A stretch of 64,000 nucleotides of DNA, taken from assembly GCF_010119235.1 (NCBI RefSeq), contig NZ_JAAATZ010000001.1, positions 898,501 through 962,500 on the forward strand. Direction: 5' to 3'. The notes under the pieces are model-generated. The model saw only the letters and a program-made list of their open reading frames with translations, did no database searches and was not told the origin of the DNA. Position 1 is the stretch's first letter; each line of letters opens with the position of its first letter. The position numbers and the translations under genes were made by a program. Below, piece by piece: positions 54,443-63,636 of this stretch. This stretch comes from Flavobacterium phycosphaerae. GTDB lineage: Bacteria > Bacteroidota > Bacteroidia > Flavobacteriales > Flavobacteriaceae.

Positions 54443-55438
54443 TTATTTGTTCAATAAAATGGCCGCTTCTTTGGCAAAATAGGTTGAAATTAAGCTGGCG
54501 CCGGCGCGTTTGATGCACATCAATTGTTCCATCATGATTTTGTCGTGGTCGAGCCAACCTCTTTCGGAAGCCGCTTTAATCATGGCGTATTCGCCCGATA
54601 CATGGAACACCGTCACCGGTACGTTAACTGCATTTTTAACTTCGCGAACGATGTCGAGATACGCAATTCCGGGTTTTACCATGACCATGTCGGCCCCTTC
54701 TTCCACATCCATTAAAGCTTCTTTGATGGCTTCGATGCGGTTGGCATAATCCATTTGGTAAGTCTTTTTATCTTTGGGAACGACTACATCGGCTTCTCTT
54801 GGGGCACTGTCTAAGGCATCGCGGAACGGACCATAAAAAGCGGAAGCATATTTTGCGGAATAGCTCATGATGCCCACATTTTCAAATCCGGCTTCGTCCA
54901 ACCCTTGACGCAATCGTAAAACACGTCCGTCCATCATGTCGCTGGGCGCTACAAAATCGGCTCCGGCTTGGGCGTGAGAAACCGCCATTTTTACCAAAGC
55001 ATCGTTGGTCGCATCGTTAGCAACATCCCCGTTTTCAATAATGCCGTCGTGACCGTAAATGGAGTACGGGTCTAAAGCTACATCAGGCATGACAATCATT
55101 TCCGGGCAGACCGTTTTGATAGCACGAATGGCGCGTTGCATTAGTCCGTTGGGATTCCAAGCTTCTTTACCGGTGTTATCTTTTAGGCTTTCATCTACTT
55201 TTACATAAATGTTTACCGCGCGAATGCCTAAAGCGAATAATTCTTTTACTTCTTCGACTGTTAAATCAATAGAACGACGGAAAATACCCGGCATGGATGG
55301 GATTTCGAATTTATAATTTTCACCCTCCGCGATAAACATGGGGAACATGAAATCGGCCGGACTTAATGTGGTTTCGCGAACTAAAGAACGAATGCTTTCG
55401 TTAACGCGTAATCTTCGGCCTCTTTGTAATGGGAACAT
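54443..55438 (-). CDS. hemB: Delta-aminolevulinic acid dehydratase (porphobilinogen synthase)
   Basis: It joins two 5-aminolevulinate molecules to porphobilinogen. The 331-residue protein starts MFPLQRGRRLRVNESIRSLV and has the Schiff-base lysine regions SYSAKYASAFYGPFRDA and MVKPGIAYLDIV. The metal region reads DVALDPYSIYGHDG, lacking the zinc cysteines, so a Mg2+-type enzyme is expected. ATG 55438 is chosen because an ATG at 55459 would add seven poorly fitting residues and overlap hemF. It is the last gene of the minus-strand hem operon. Confidence 0.95.
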   Translation of the reverse strand: MFPLQRGRRLRVNESIRSLVRETTLSPADFMFPMFIAEGENYKFEIPSMPGIFRRSIDLTVEEVKELFALGIRAVNIYVKVDESLKDNTGKEAWNPNGLMQRAIRAIKTVCPEMIVMPDVALDPYSIYGHDGIIENGDVANDATNDALVKMAVSHAQAGADFVAPSDMMDGRVLRLRQGLDEAGFENVGIMSYSAKYASAFYGPFRDALDSAPREADVVVPKDKKTYQMDYANRIEAIKEALMDVEEGADMVMVKPGIAYLDIVREVKNAVNVPVTVFHVSGEYAMIKAASERGWLDHDKIMMEQLMCIKRAGASLISTYFAKEAAILLNK

Positions 55439-55449
55439 AATGTTATTTT

Positions 55450-56352
55450 TTAAACCCAATCAATCGGATTTGTTAGTATCTTAATTAATTTTTCTTCTTC
55501 CGAATTTACTTCCGGATGATGGTCGTACACCCATTGTACATGAGGTGGTAAACTCATCAAGATGGATTCAATTCGGCCATTGGTTTTTAAACCGAATAAG
55601 GTGCCTTTGTCGTGTACTAAATTGAATTCTACGTAACGACCGCGACGGATTTCCTGCCAGTTTTTTTGTTCGGCTGTATACGATACTTCTTTTCTCTTTT
55701 CGACAATTGGAATATAGGCTTCACAGAAACTGTTGCCGACTTCGGTTACAAAGTTGTACCAATCTTCCATAGTCATTTGTTCGGTTGCTTTGCAATAATC
55801 AAAGAACAAACCACCAATACCACGCGCTTCGTTGCGGTGGGCATTCCAGAAATAGCTGTCACATTGTTTTTTGTATTTCGGATAAAAGTCGGTATTGTGT
55901 TTATCGCAAGCGGTTTTGCATGTTTGGTGAAAATGACTTGCATCTTCTTCGAACAAATAATACGGCGTTAAATCCTGCCCGCCTCCGAACCAAGAATTGA
56001 TAACATTGCCGTTATCGTCATACATTTCAAAATAGCGCCAGTTGGCATGAACCGTAGGCACCATTGGGTTTTTCGGATGAATGACCAAACTCAATCCGCA
56101 GGCGAAAAAATCAGCTTCTCCTACGCCGAACATTTTTTGCATCGTATCCGGCAATTTGCCATGCACGGCCGAGATGTTGACGCCACCTTTTTCGAAAACA
56201 GCACCATTTTCAATTACTCTAGTTCTTCCGCCACCGCCTTCGGGACGTTCCCAAAGGTCTTCACGGAATTTTGCCAAACCGTCAACGGCTTCTAATCCGG
56301 AGCAGATTTGGTCTTGGAGTTGGAGTATGTATTGATAGAACTTGTCTTTCAT
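55450..56352 (-). CDS. hemF: Oxygen-dependent coproporphyrinogen III oxidase
   Basis: It converts coproporphyrinogen III to protoporphyrinogen IX using O2. The 300-residue protein contains VHANWRYFEMYDD, WFGGGQDLTPYYLFEEDASH, GIGGLFFDYCKA and RRGRYVEFNLVHDKGTLFGL, all strong family motifs. It overlaps hemE by 1 base and is followed by hemB after 11 bases. The aerobic enzyme suits an aerobic lifestyle. Confidence 0.96.
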   Translation of the reverse strand: MKDKFYQYILQLQDQICSGLEAVDGLAKFREDLWERPEGGGGRTRVIENGAVFEKGGVNISAVHGKLPDTMQKMFGVGEADFFACGLSLVIHPKNPMVPTVHANWRYFEMYDDNGNVINSWFGGGQDLTPYYLFEEDASHFHQTCKTACDKHNTDFYPKYKKQCDSYFWNAHRNEARGIGGLFFDYCKATEQMTMEDWYNFVTEVGNSFCEAYIPIVEKRKEVSYTAEQKNWQEIRRGRYVEFNLVHDKGTLFGLKTNGRIESILMSLPPHVQWVYDHHPEVNSEEEKLIKILTNPIDWV

Positions 56353-57377
56353 TATTGATTGTATTCTTTCACGGCTTCAATAAACGCCTTAGCATGATCT
56401 ACCGGAATGTTAGGTAAAATGCCATGGCCAAGGTTTACGATGTAATTGTCTTTGCCGAATTCGTCTATCATTTGGTGTACCATTTTCTTGATGGTTGGAA
56501 TAGGCGACAATAATCTTGACGGGTCAAAATTACCTTGTAATGTGATGTTCCCTCCGGATAAATAACGGGCATTTCTTGCTGAACAAGTCCAATCTACACC
56601 AAGCGCTGAGGCTTTGGATTTGGCCATATCCCCAAGGGCAAACCAACATCCTTTTCCGAACACAATAACTTTAGTGTCTTCGGATAAGGCTTCTACGATT
56701 TGGTTGATGTATTGCCAAGAGAATTCTTTGTAATCCTCAGGAGAAAGCATGCCACCCCACGAATCAAAAATCTGAATAGCGTTACAACCGGCTTTTACTT
56801 TTTCTTTTAAATATAAAATGGTGGTATCGGTGATTTTTTGCAACAAAGTATGAGCCGCTACCGGATTGGAAAAACAAAATCCTTTGGCGGTGTCAAAGCT
56901 TTTAGACCCTTTCCCTTCAACAGTATAGCAAAAAATCGTCCACGGTGAACCGGCGAAACCAATTAACGGAACCTCATCGTTCAGCATTTCTTTGGTTAAT
57001 TTAACCGCATCCATAACGTACCCCAAGGTTTCCTCAATATTAGGAACGAACACTTGGTTAACTTGTTCCATGGTACGAATTGGGTTTGGAATTATTGGTC
57101 CCAAATTATCTTTCAATTCCACATGAATTCCCATGGCGCGTGGTACTACCAAAATATCCGAAAACAAAATAGCCGCATCCGGTTTTACAATTCGGATTGG
57201 TTGTACCGTGATTTCAGCTGCTAATTCCGGGGTTTCACAACGGGTGAAGAAATCGTATTTGTCTCGCAATGCTCTGAATTCAGGCAAGTATCTTCCTGCT
57301 TGACGCATCATCCAAACGGGTGGTCTTTCAACGGTTTCGTTATTTAAGGCTCTTAAGAAAAGGTCGTTTTTTATCAT
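56352..57377 (-). CDS. hemE: Uroporphyrinogen decarboxylase
   Basis: It removes four carboxyl groups from uroporphyrinogen III. The 341-residue protein has the N-terminal signature [20 protein letters not shown], then [14 protein letters not shown] and [20 protein letters not shown]. It lies 1 base after hemD and overlaps hemF by 1 base. Confidence 0.97.
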   Translation of the reverse strand: MIKNDLFLRALNNETVERPPVWMMRQAGRYLPEFRALRDKYDFFTRCETPELAAEITVQPIRIVKPDAAILFSDILVVPRAMGIHVELKDNLGPIIPNPIRTMEQVNQVFVPNIEETLGYVMDAVKLTKEMLNDEVPLIGFAGSPWTIFCYTVEGKGSKSFDTAKGFCFSNPVAAHTLLQKITDTTILYLKEKVKAGCNAIQIFDSWGGMLSPEDYKEFSWQYINQIVEALSEDTKVIVFGKGCWFALGDMAKSKASALGVDWTCSARNARYLSGGNITLQGNFDPSRLLSPIPTIKKMVHQMIDEFGKDNYIVNLGHGILPNIPVDHAKAFIEAVKEYNQ

Positions 57378-57378
57378 T

Positions 57379-58047
57379 TTAATTTTTATAATATTCTATA
57401 CATTTCATTATGGTACTTTCCACGGTGGGTTGGTTAGCGATGATAATATTGGGTGTCGCATACTTTAAAGCTTCCGCGGTGGTGTTGCCAATGCAAAAGC
57501 AAATTTCATCTTCAATTCGGTTTTCCTGCATATAACTTTCGGCTCCTGACGGACTGAAAAAAAGAATGCCATTCACATCAAAACCAATTTTATGCGGCGT
57601 CAAAAGTGTTTCATATACTTGTACTTCTTGCCAATTGATTTCGGCCAAAGTCATGGCATCCGGCAAAATATCGCGTCTCAAATTGCCACTGAAAAAGGTG
57701 AAACTGTTTTTCACATAACTGTTGCAAATCACAGAAGCCAACTCAGCTGCGTAATCGGAATGAGCTTCTATCTGAAAACCATTTTGTTCCAACATTGCTT
57801 TGGTTTTGCTTCCCACACAGAAACATTTTTTGGTTTTAATTTCGGCAACTTTTTTATTTCTCAGAACACTTTCTACTGCATTTTTGCTCGTAAAAATCAA
57901 ATACTCATTGCTATTCTCAATCGTAAAATCTTTGTTTTGAATGGCAATAAAATCATTTTCAACTACTGAAAAATTCGCATTCAACAAGGTTTGCTTCTGT
58001 GGTTCCAAAAGCTTTTTAGTTGACACTATGCGAATTTGATTTTCCAT
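57379..58047 (-). CDS. hemD: Uroporphyrinogen-III synthase
   Basis: It cyclises hydroxymethylbilane with inversion of ring D. The sequence of this family is poorly conserved, but the two-lobed pattern is visible: [41 protein letters not shown] and [15 protein letters not shown]. The 222-residue length and the position between hemC and hemE make the call firm. Gaps are 2 bases to hemC and 1 to hemE. Confidence 0.92.
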   Translation of the reverse strand: MENQIRIVSTKKLLEPQKQTLLNANFSVVENDFIAIQNKDFTIENSNEYLIFTSKNAVESVLRNKKVAEIKTKKCFCVGSKTKAMLEQNGFQIEAHSDYAAELASVICNSYVKNSFTFFSGNLRRDILPDAMTLAEINWQEVQVYETLLTPHKIGFDVNGILFFSPSGAESYMQENRIEDEICFCIGNTTAEALKYATPNIIIANQPTVESTIMKCIEYYKN

Positions 58048-58049
58048 CC

Positions 58050-58984
58050 TTAGTTTACATTCGGTTTGAGTTGTTTTCTAAGCTCTGTCATGATTTGATT
58101 TCCTCCGTTTTCAAGGATTTCCTGAGCAGAATGAAATCCTAACTTTTTCCATTCTTCAATAGGAACTATTTTATCTATTTCCAATTTTTGTTTTCCGTCT
58201 AAGGAGAGCAAAGTTCCTTTAAAATCTATAGTATCATTCGTTTCATTGTATTTTGCCAAAGCTCCGATTGGTGCGGTACAACCCCCTTCTAAGGTTCTTA
58301 AAAATTGTCTTTCGATATAAGTACAAATCTCGGTTTCTATATCATTTAGTTGCGAAACGGCATCAATGGTAAATGGGTCATTCCCCATGGCCACTATCAC
58401 CATAGCTCCTTGTGCCGGTGCCGGAATCATCCAATCTAAATTGATAAACGTTTCCGGTTTTAAATTAATTCTTTCCAATCCTGCTGCCGCGAAAACAGCT
58501 CCGCTCCAATCGTTATCGTTTAGTTTTTGCATGCGCGTATTTACGTTTCCGCGTAAATCAACTACATTATGATTAGGGTATTTATTGAGCCATTGCGCTT
58601 GACGACGAAGACTTCCGGTGGCGATAGTTGCTTCTTTTTCTAAAAAATCCAAACTTCCTTTGTGTACCAAAATATCTAACACATTCGCGCGTTCTAAAAC
58701 GGCAGCTTGTACAATTCCAATAGGTAAAGCGGTAGGTACATCTTTCATCGAATGCACGGCAATATCCACTTGACCATTGATCATGGCAATGTCTAACGTT
58801 TTGGTAAAAATTCCGGTGATTCCCAGTTCGTATAAAGGTTTGTCTAAAATGATATCCCTTGTGATTTAACGGCAACTATTTCGGTTTTATACCCTAAATC
58901 GTTGAGTTTTTTTTGAACGGTGTAGGCTTGCCAAAGTGCGAGTTCGCTGTCGCGAGTTCCTATACGTATGGTTTTTTCAGTCAC
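58050..58984 (-). pseudogene. hemC: Porphobilinogen deaminase, frameshifted near the N-terminus
   Basis: It polymerises four porphobilinogens into hydroxymethylbilane. Visible are the N-terminal IRIGTRDSELALWQAYTVQ, INGQVDIAVHSMKDVPTALP, RGNVNTRMQKLND, and the cofactor cysteine in FLRTLEGGCTAPIGA. The N-terminal part runs from GTG 58984 and breaks after VAVKSQG. Adding one G to the G3 run (CCC at 58856-58858 on the plus strand) restores KSQGDIILDKPLYELG and joins both parts to 311 residues. Since hemC is needed for heme synthesis and every neighbour is intact, a sequence error is the likelier reading. Confidence 0.93.
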
Positions 58985-59030
58985 TTTGTTGATGGTTTAT
59001 TTATGCGAAAGTCGCCTTAAAAAGCGACAA

Positions 59031-60290
59031 TTAAAAAAATGATTTCTCTTGGTCTAATTGAAATACTTTTTCAATCCATTCAATGCCTTCATCCATTGCA
59101 TCGCCATCTTTGAGGTGATTTACAAAATGGTTGGTGATTTTTTGGATGATGCGGTTGCTGATTAATTCGGCTTGCTCTTCATCGAAGTTTGACAGTTTTT
59201 TGCGTTGTACATTTAACTCGCCTTCTTTGATAGAATTTAGTTTTTCTTTAAGTGCCTGAATGGTTGGTGCAAATTTTCGGTTTTTGGCCCAAGCCATAAA
59301 CTCTTCTTTGATTTCTTCGATAATTGCTTCCGCTGCCGGAATATGTAGTTTGCGATTTTCTAAAGTTTCGTCAGTAATTTGAGAAAGGTGATCTAAGTGA
59401 ATCAAAGTTACCCCTTCTATTTGTTGTACATTTTCGTGAACGTTTTTCGGAATCGACAAATCTAAAATCAACAATGGTTTTTTAAGATTCAAGATTGTTT
59501 TGTCAATCGTTGGATTCTGTGCGCCGGTAGCCACAATCACCACATCGGCTTTTTGCAATTCTAACTGTAAGTCGGCGTAATCTTTTACTACCAAGTCCAG
59601 TTTTTGAGCTAATTTTTCGGCTTTATCTTTGGTACGATTGATTAAGGTAATTTGTTCGTGTTTGGTGTGTTTCACCAAGTTTTCACAAGTATTTCTGCCT
59701 ATTTTTCCTGTTCCGAAAAGCAAGATGTTCTTATTGGCAATGTCCTCTACATTTCTGAAGATGTATTGCACCGAAGCAAAAGAAACCGAAGTAGCTCCGG
59801 TAGAAATCTCCGTATCGGTTTTGATTTTTTTGCTGGCTTGAATAACCGAATTTACCAATCTTTCTAAAAAAGCATTTACCAAACCATTGGATTTACTTTC
59901 GTTGAAAGCAATTTTAATTTGGCTGATGATTTCAAAATCGCCTAAAATTTGACTATCTAAACCTGTTCCCACACGGAACATATGGTTGATTGCTTCTTGA
60001 TTTTTATAAATATAAGCCACTTCCTGAAACTCAGGAACCGACCCTTGGCTGTTTTCGCAAAGTAATTTGATTAACTCATATGGATGATTAGCGAAACCGT
60101 AAATTTCAGTTCGGTTACAAGTTGACGTAACGATTAACGCTTCAATCCCCTCGGCCTCGGCTTGCATCAATAGCGTTGATTTGGCTTTAGCATCCAAACT
60201 GAATTTTCCTCTGATTTCAGCATCAGCTTTTTTATAACTTAATCCAACGGCGTAAAAAGAGGTATGTTTCGACATATTAAAATTTTCCAT
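59031..60290 (-). CDS. hemA: Glutamyl-tRNA reductase
   Basis: First step of the C5 route to heme: it reduces glutamyl-tRNA to glutamate-1-semialdehyde. The nucleophile is Cys58 in TSTCNRTEIYG. The NADPH domain has LLFGTGKIGRNTCENLVKHT, and a C-terminal dimerisation helix follows. The length is 419 residues. An ATG at 60275 (MSKHTSFYAVGLSYKKADAE) is an alternative start. It is transcribed from a promoter divergent to the araC-type gene and leads the minus-strand hem genes. Confidence 0.96.
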   Translation of the reverse strand: MENFNMSKHTSFYAVGLSYKKADAEIRGKFSLDAKAKSTLLMQAEAEGIEALIVTSTCNRTEIYGFANHPYELIKLLCENSQGSVPEFQEVAYIYKNQEAINHMFRVGTGLDSQILGDFEIISQIKIAFNESKSNGLVNAFLERLVNSVIQASKKIKTDTEISTGATSVSFASVQYIFRNVEDIANKNILLFGTGKIGRNTCENLVKHTKHEQITLINRTKDKAEKLAQKLDLVVKDYADLQLELQKADVVIVATGAQNPTIDKTILNLKKPLLILDLSIPKNVHENVQQIEGVTLIHLDHLSQITDETLENRKLHIPAAEAIIEEIKEEFMAWAKNRKFAPTIQALKEKLNSIKEGELNVQRKKLSNFDEEQAELISNRIIQKITNHFVNHLKDGDAMDEGIEWIEKVFQLDQEKSFF

Positions 60291-60315
60291 AGACTACTTT
60301 CCTTAAAAAGTTCAA

Positions 60316-60323
60316 CAAAAATA
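60316..60323 (-). promoter_or_regulatory. -7 box of hemA
   Basis: On the minus strand it reads TATTTTTG, a consensus match 26 bases before the hemA start. An inverted-repeat half-site (60345-60352) lies just upstream. Confidence 0.5.
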
Positions 60324-60344
60324 TTACTATACAATTTATAAAAG

Positions 60345-60410
60345 TAACGCTATAGGGACTTTTTGTATCGCTGTGAGATATTTTGTTTGTGAAATACCTT
60401 TTTAGCGTTA
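60345..60410 (+). repeat. Inverted 8-mer pair between hemA and the araC-type gene
   Basis: TAACGCTA (60345-60352) and its exact reverse complement TAGCGTTA (60403-60410), 50 bases apart, in the divergent promoter region. They are possible binding half-sites for a regulator. Confidence 0.4.
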
Positions 60411-60417
60411 TTTATCA

Positions 60418-60425
60418 TAAATTTG
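60418..60425 (+). promoter_or_regulatory. -7 box of the araC-type gene
   Basis: TAAATTTG matches the consensus and implies a leader of about 90 bases before the ATG at 60519. TAGCGTTA ends 7 bases upstream of it. Confidence 0.5.
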
Positions 60426-60518
60426 CAATGAAATCAAGTGCTCCCAAATTCTTTATATAGATTCATTCTAAATAAGATTTTTAGTTGACTTCAAAATCAT
60501 ATACGAAAAAATATCGCT

Positions 60519-61394
60519 ATGGGTTCTCAGGAAATAATAACAATTGAAAATGATTTCACCCTCATTCGTTTTCAAAACGACGGAAATGAAAACTTTCATG
60601 TGAAAAAGCACATCCAGCAAGGGCTTATTCAATTTCACTTTGGTATCAAAGGCAAAGCTAAATTTGTCTTCAACCAAGGAAATTACGCTTTGGACTTGAA
60701 AGAAGAGAAGTCCTTATTATTCTACAATCCGCAAAAAGAACTGCCTTTGGATTTAGAATTAGCGCCTAACTCTTGGGTGATTTCGGTGATTGTTTCTATT
60801 CAAAAGTTTCATTCTTTGTTTACCAATCAATCGGATCATATCCCGTTTTTGAGTCCGGAAAACAACGATAAAAAATATTATAAAGAAGAAAATATCAGTC
60901 CGTCAATGGCTATTGTATTGAGTCAAATGTTTCATTACACTTTGAATCCTTCCATCAAAAACCTATATTACAAAGGCAAAGGCTACGAATTATTAAGCTT
61001 GTATTTCAACCGAAATGAAGACCCTGATGCTGAGCAATGTCCGTTTCTTATCGATGAAGACAATGTAATGAAAATCAAAAAAGCGAAAGAAATTATTATT
61101 GCCAACATGACGGAACCACCCGGTTTACAAGAACTAGCTGATGAAATTGGGTTGAATTTGAAAAAACTTAAAATGGGTTTCAAGCAAATTTATGGCGACA
61201 CCGTTTATGGTTTTCTTTTCGATTACAAAATGGATTATGCCCGACAATTATTAGATTCCGGATCATATAATGTGAATGAAGTGGGACTCAAAATTGGGTA
61301 CAGCACCGGGAGTCATTTTATAGCTGCTTTCAAGAAAAAGTTTGCTACGACGCCCAAAAAATATCTAATGTCCATAAATCAAAATACAGCCTAG
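60519..61394 (+). CDS. AraC-family transcriptional regulator in the heme cluster
   Basis: A 291-residue regulator. The N-terminal cupin-like sensor region ends near residue 150. The C-terminal AraC domain has two helix-turn-helix units (GLQELADEIGLNLKKLKMGF and VNEVGLKIGYSTGSHFIAAF, then KKKFATTPKKYL). It sits between divergent hemA and hemH, so regulation of heme synthesis or iron/heme uptake is a reasonable inference. The ligand is unknown. Confidence 0.9.
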   Translation: MGSQEIITIENDFTLIRFQNDGNENFHVKKHIQQGLIQFHFGIKGKAKFVFNQGNYALDLKEEKSLLFYNPQKELPLDLELAPNSWVISVIVSIQKFHSLFTNQSDHIPFLSPENNDKKYYKEENISPSMAIVLSQMFHYTLNPSIKNLYYKGKGYELLSLYFNRNEDPDAEQCPFLIDEDNVMKIKKAKEIIIANMTEPPGLQELADEIGLNLKKLKMGFKQIYGDTVYGFLFDYKMDYARQLLDSGSYNVNEVGLKIGYSTGSHFIAAFKKKFATTPKKYLMSINQNTA

Positions 61395-61490
61395 CATCCA
61401 TTTCGTATATGCTGGTATCAATAAAAAATGTAAGTACAACCAAAGCTAAAAAAGAAGTTTTATTACTTTTAAAAAATTAAAATTGCCAAA

Positions 61491-62510
61491 ATGAAAGGAG
61501 TATTATTAGTCAATCTCGGGTCGCCCGAAAGCCCTACAGCCAAAGATGTAAAGCCTTATTTAGATGAATTTTTAATGGATAAATACGTGATTGACGTACC
61601 ATTTTTATTGCGTGCCTTATTGGTTCGCGGTATCATTTTGCAAACCCGACCCAAAAAATCGGCAGAAGCCTATGAAAAAATATGGACTTCGGAAGGTTCT
61701 CCTTTAGTAGTAATTTCAAAAAAAATGCATCAAAAAGTTGAAAAACTGGTTGATGTTCCGGTGGCTCTGGCTATGCGTTACGGCTCAATGACCATTCAAA
61801 AAGGATTACAGGAATTAAAAGACAAAGGTGTAACCGAAGTCATGTTATTGGCTTTGTATCCGCAATATGCGATGGCGTCAACCACTACCATTTGGGCCTT
61901 GGCAGACGAATTACAAAAAACACATTTTCCGGAAATGACCATTACCAAAGTTCCGGCTTTTTATAACAAACCCGACTTTATTAAAACCTTGGCCAATTCC
62001 ATCAAAAAACATTTGGAAGGCTTTGAATACGACCACTTATTGTTTTCTTATCACGGCATCCCTAAACGTCATATTCGCAAGACTGATGTTACTAAATCCC
62101 ATTGTACTATTGATGGCAAATGTTGTGTAACAGCATCACCTGCACATGAGTTTTGTTACCGCCACCAATGTTACGAAACCACAAGACAAGTAGTTGAATT
62201 GCTTGGAATTCCGGAAGGCAAATACAGCCAAACCTTCCAATCACGCTTGGCGGGGGACAAATGGTTAACGCCTTACACCGATGTTGAAATTAATAATATG
62301 CCTGAAAAAGGAATTAAAAAATTGGCCGTAGTAACACCGGCTTTTGTTTCTGATTGTTTAGAAACTTTAGAAGAAATTGCCATGCGTGCCAACGAAGAAT
62401 TTATTGAACATGGTGGTCAAGAATTCTTGGCCGTTCCTTGTTTGAACGATGAAGACGAATGGTGTCAAGTGGTAGCCAACTGGGTAAAAGATTGGAATAG
62501 TAAAAGCTAA
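61491..62510 (+). CDS. hemH: Ferrochelatase
   Basis: It inserts Fe2+ into protoporphyrin IX (or coproporphyrin). The 339-residue protein has the N-terminal KGVLLVNLGSPESPTAKDVK and the catalytic histidine in LLFSYHGIPKRHIRKTD. A cysteine-bearing insert follows (CTIDGKCC ... EFCYRHQCYETT), then VVTPAFVSDCLETLEEIAM. It follows the araC-type gene by 96 bases in the same direction. Confidence 0.96.
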   Translation: MKGVLLVNLGSPESPTAKDVKPYLDEFLMDKYVIDVPFLLRALLVRGIILQTRPKKSAEAYEKIWTSEGSPLVVISKKMHQKVEKLVDVPVALAMRYGSMTIQKGLQELKDKGVTEVMLLALYPQYAMASTTTIWALADELQKTHFPEMTITKVPAFYNKPDFIKTLANSIKKHLEGFEYDHLLFSYHGIPKRHIRKTDVTKSHCTIDGKCCVTASPAHEFCYRHQCYETTRQVVELLGIPEGKYSQTFQSRLAGDKWLTPYTDVEINNMPEKGIKKLAVVTPAFVSDCLETLEEIAMRANEEFIEHGGQEFLAVPCLNDEDEWCQVVANWVKDWNSKS

Positions 62511-62520
62511 TTAATCATCT

Positions 62521-63087
62521 ATGAAAACCAAACTAGCATTACTCATTCTTCTGTGCAGTTCCTTTGTTTTCAGTCAAAACATTGTGGAATGCAATGCGAA
62601 AAAATCGTATTGGATTATCCAAAACAACAAGGATTCCTATGCCATTGAACTCTTGGGAAAAGTGAAAAAAACGGACAATGTCAACCTGATTGCGTTGAAT
62701 AATTTGCCTTTGCAAAGTTTGTTAGTTGATAAAAGCAAATTTGTTAATGCCGAAAACAAAGACGATCATTTCGAAATACTGAAGGCTTACGTCGAAGGCG
62801 AACACGAGTATTTGAACACCCAGTTTAAAACTGAACTCGAATTAAAAATGTTCAAAATTGAAATCAAAGGCAGTATGACCAGTATATTTTGGTATTTTAA
62901 GCTACCCGAAGGCCAAAATGCAGAAGTGACCTCGCAATTGTTTGCCAGCATGATTATGGATGATAAGATTTTTGGGCTTTCTACTTCCCAATTCAAAAGT
63001 CAGGATTTTCAAAAACTGCAATACCAATTGTTGGACACTTTGTATTCGGTTAAAAAAATCGATTCGGATAAAAATCTTTGCAATTAA
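62521..63087 (+). CDS. Uncharacterised exported protein between hemH and hemJ
   Basis: A 188-residue protein with a signal peptide (MKTKLALLILLCSSFVFSQ) and a mature alpha/beta region without recognisable domain. A cysteine near each end of the mature protein (Cys24 and the near-terminal LCN) could form a disulfide. It lies 10 bases after hemH and directly abuts hemJ with no gap, so it is co-expressed with heme genes. A function in heme handling is possible but not shown. Confidence 0.78.
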   Translation: MKTKLALLILLCSSFVFSQNIVECNAKKSYWIIQNNKDSYAIELLGKVKKTDNVNLIALNNLPLQSLLVDKSKFVNAENKDDHFEILKAYVEGEHEYLNTQFKTELELKMFKIEIKGSMTSIFWYFKLPEGQNAEVTSQLFASMIMDDKIFGLSTSQFKSQDFQKLQYQLLDTLYSVKKIDSDKNLCN

Positions 63088-63633
63088 ATGGAATACTACA
63101 ATTACATAAAATCACTGCACCTCATCTTTGTCATCACTTGGTTTGCGGGCTTGTTTTACATTGTTCGTTTGTTTGTGTACCAAATTGAAGCCAAGGACAA
63201 ACCTTCTCCGGAAAAAGAAATTCTGCTGAAGCAATACAAAATCATGACGTATCGTTTATGGTATATCATCACTTGGCCGAGTGCTGTTTTAGCTACTCTT
63301 TTTGCCTTATTCTTGTTGCATTTAATGCCGGCTTGGTTGCAAATGCCGTGGATGCAGGTCAAGTTGGGGTTTGTAGTTTTACTGTTTGCTTATCATTTTA
63401 AATGCCATCAGATATATAAACAACTGCAAAATGACGAATTCAAGTACAGCTCCAACTTTATGCGCTTGTGGAATGAAGGCGCAACCATCATTCTTTTTGC
63501 TGTTGTTTTTTTAGTAATTTTAAAAAATGCTTTCAACTGGATTTATGGCGTTGTCGGAATCGTTTTGTTTTCGGTTTTGATTATGCTGGGCTTTAAATTT
63601 TACAAACGAATTCGAGAGAAAAACAAATCCTAA
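63088..63633 (+). CDS. hemJ: Protoporphyrinogen IX oxidase HemJ
   Basis: A 181-residue integral membrane protein of the HemJ/UPF0093 family, which oxidises protoporphyrinogen IX to protoporphyrin IX. Family features are the first helix with the conserved histidine (YIKSLHLIFVITWFAGLFYI, then VRLFVYQIEA), the arginine in MTYRLWYIITWPSAV, and the lysine-containing helix MQVKLGFVVLLFAYHFKCHQ. The gene fills the step between HemF and HemH of this cluster. Confidence 0.88.
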   Translation: MEYYNYIKSLHLIFVITWFAGLFYIVRLFVYQIEAKDKPSPEKEILLKQYKIMTYRLWYIITWPSAVLATLFALFLLHLMPAWLQMPWMQVKLGFVVLLFAYHFKCHQIYKQLQNDEFKYSSNFMRLWNEGATIILFAVVFLVILKNAFNWIYGVVGIVLFSVLIMLGFKFYKRIREKNKS

Positions 63634-63636
63634 ACC

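Noticed and set aside
60428..60460. Ten-codon frame after the araC promoter as a leader peptide
   Set aside because: Too short to judge, no regulatory codon run, no alternative hairpins seen.
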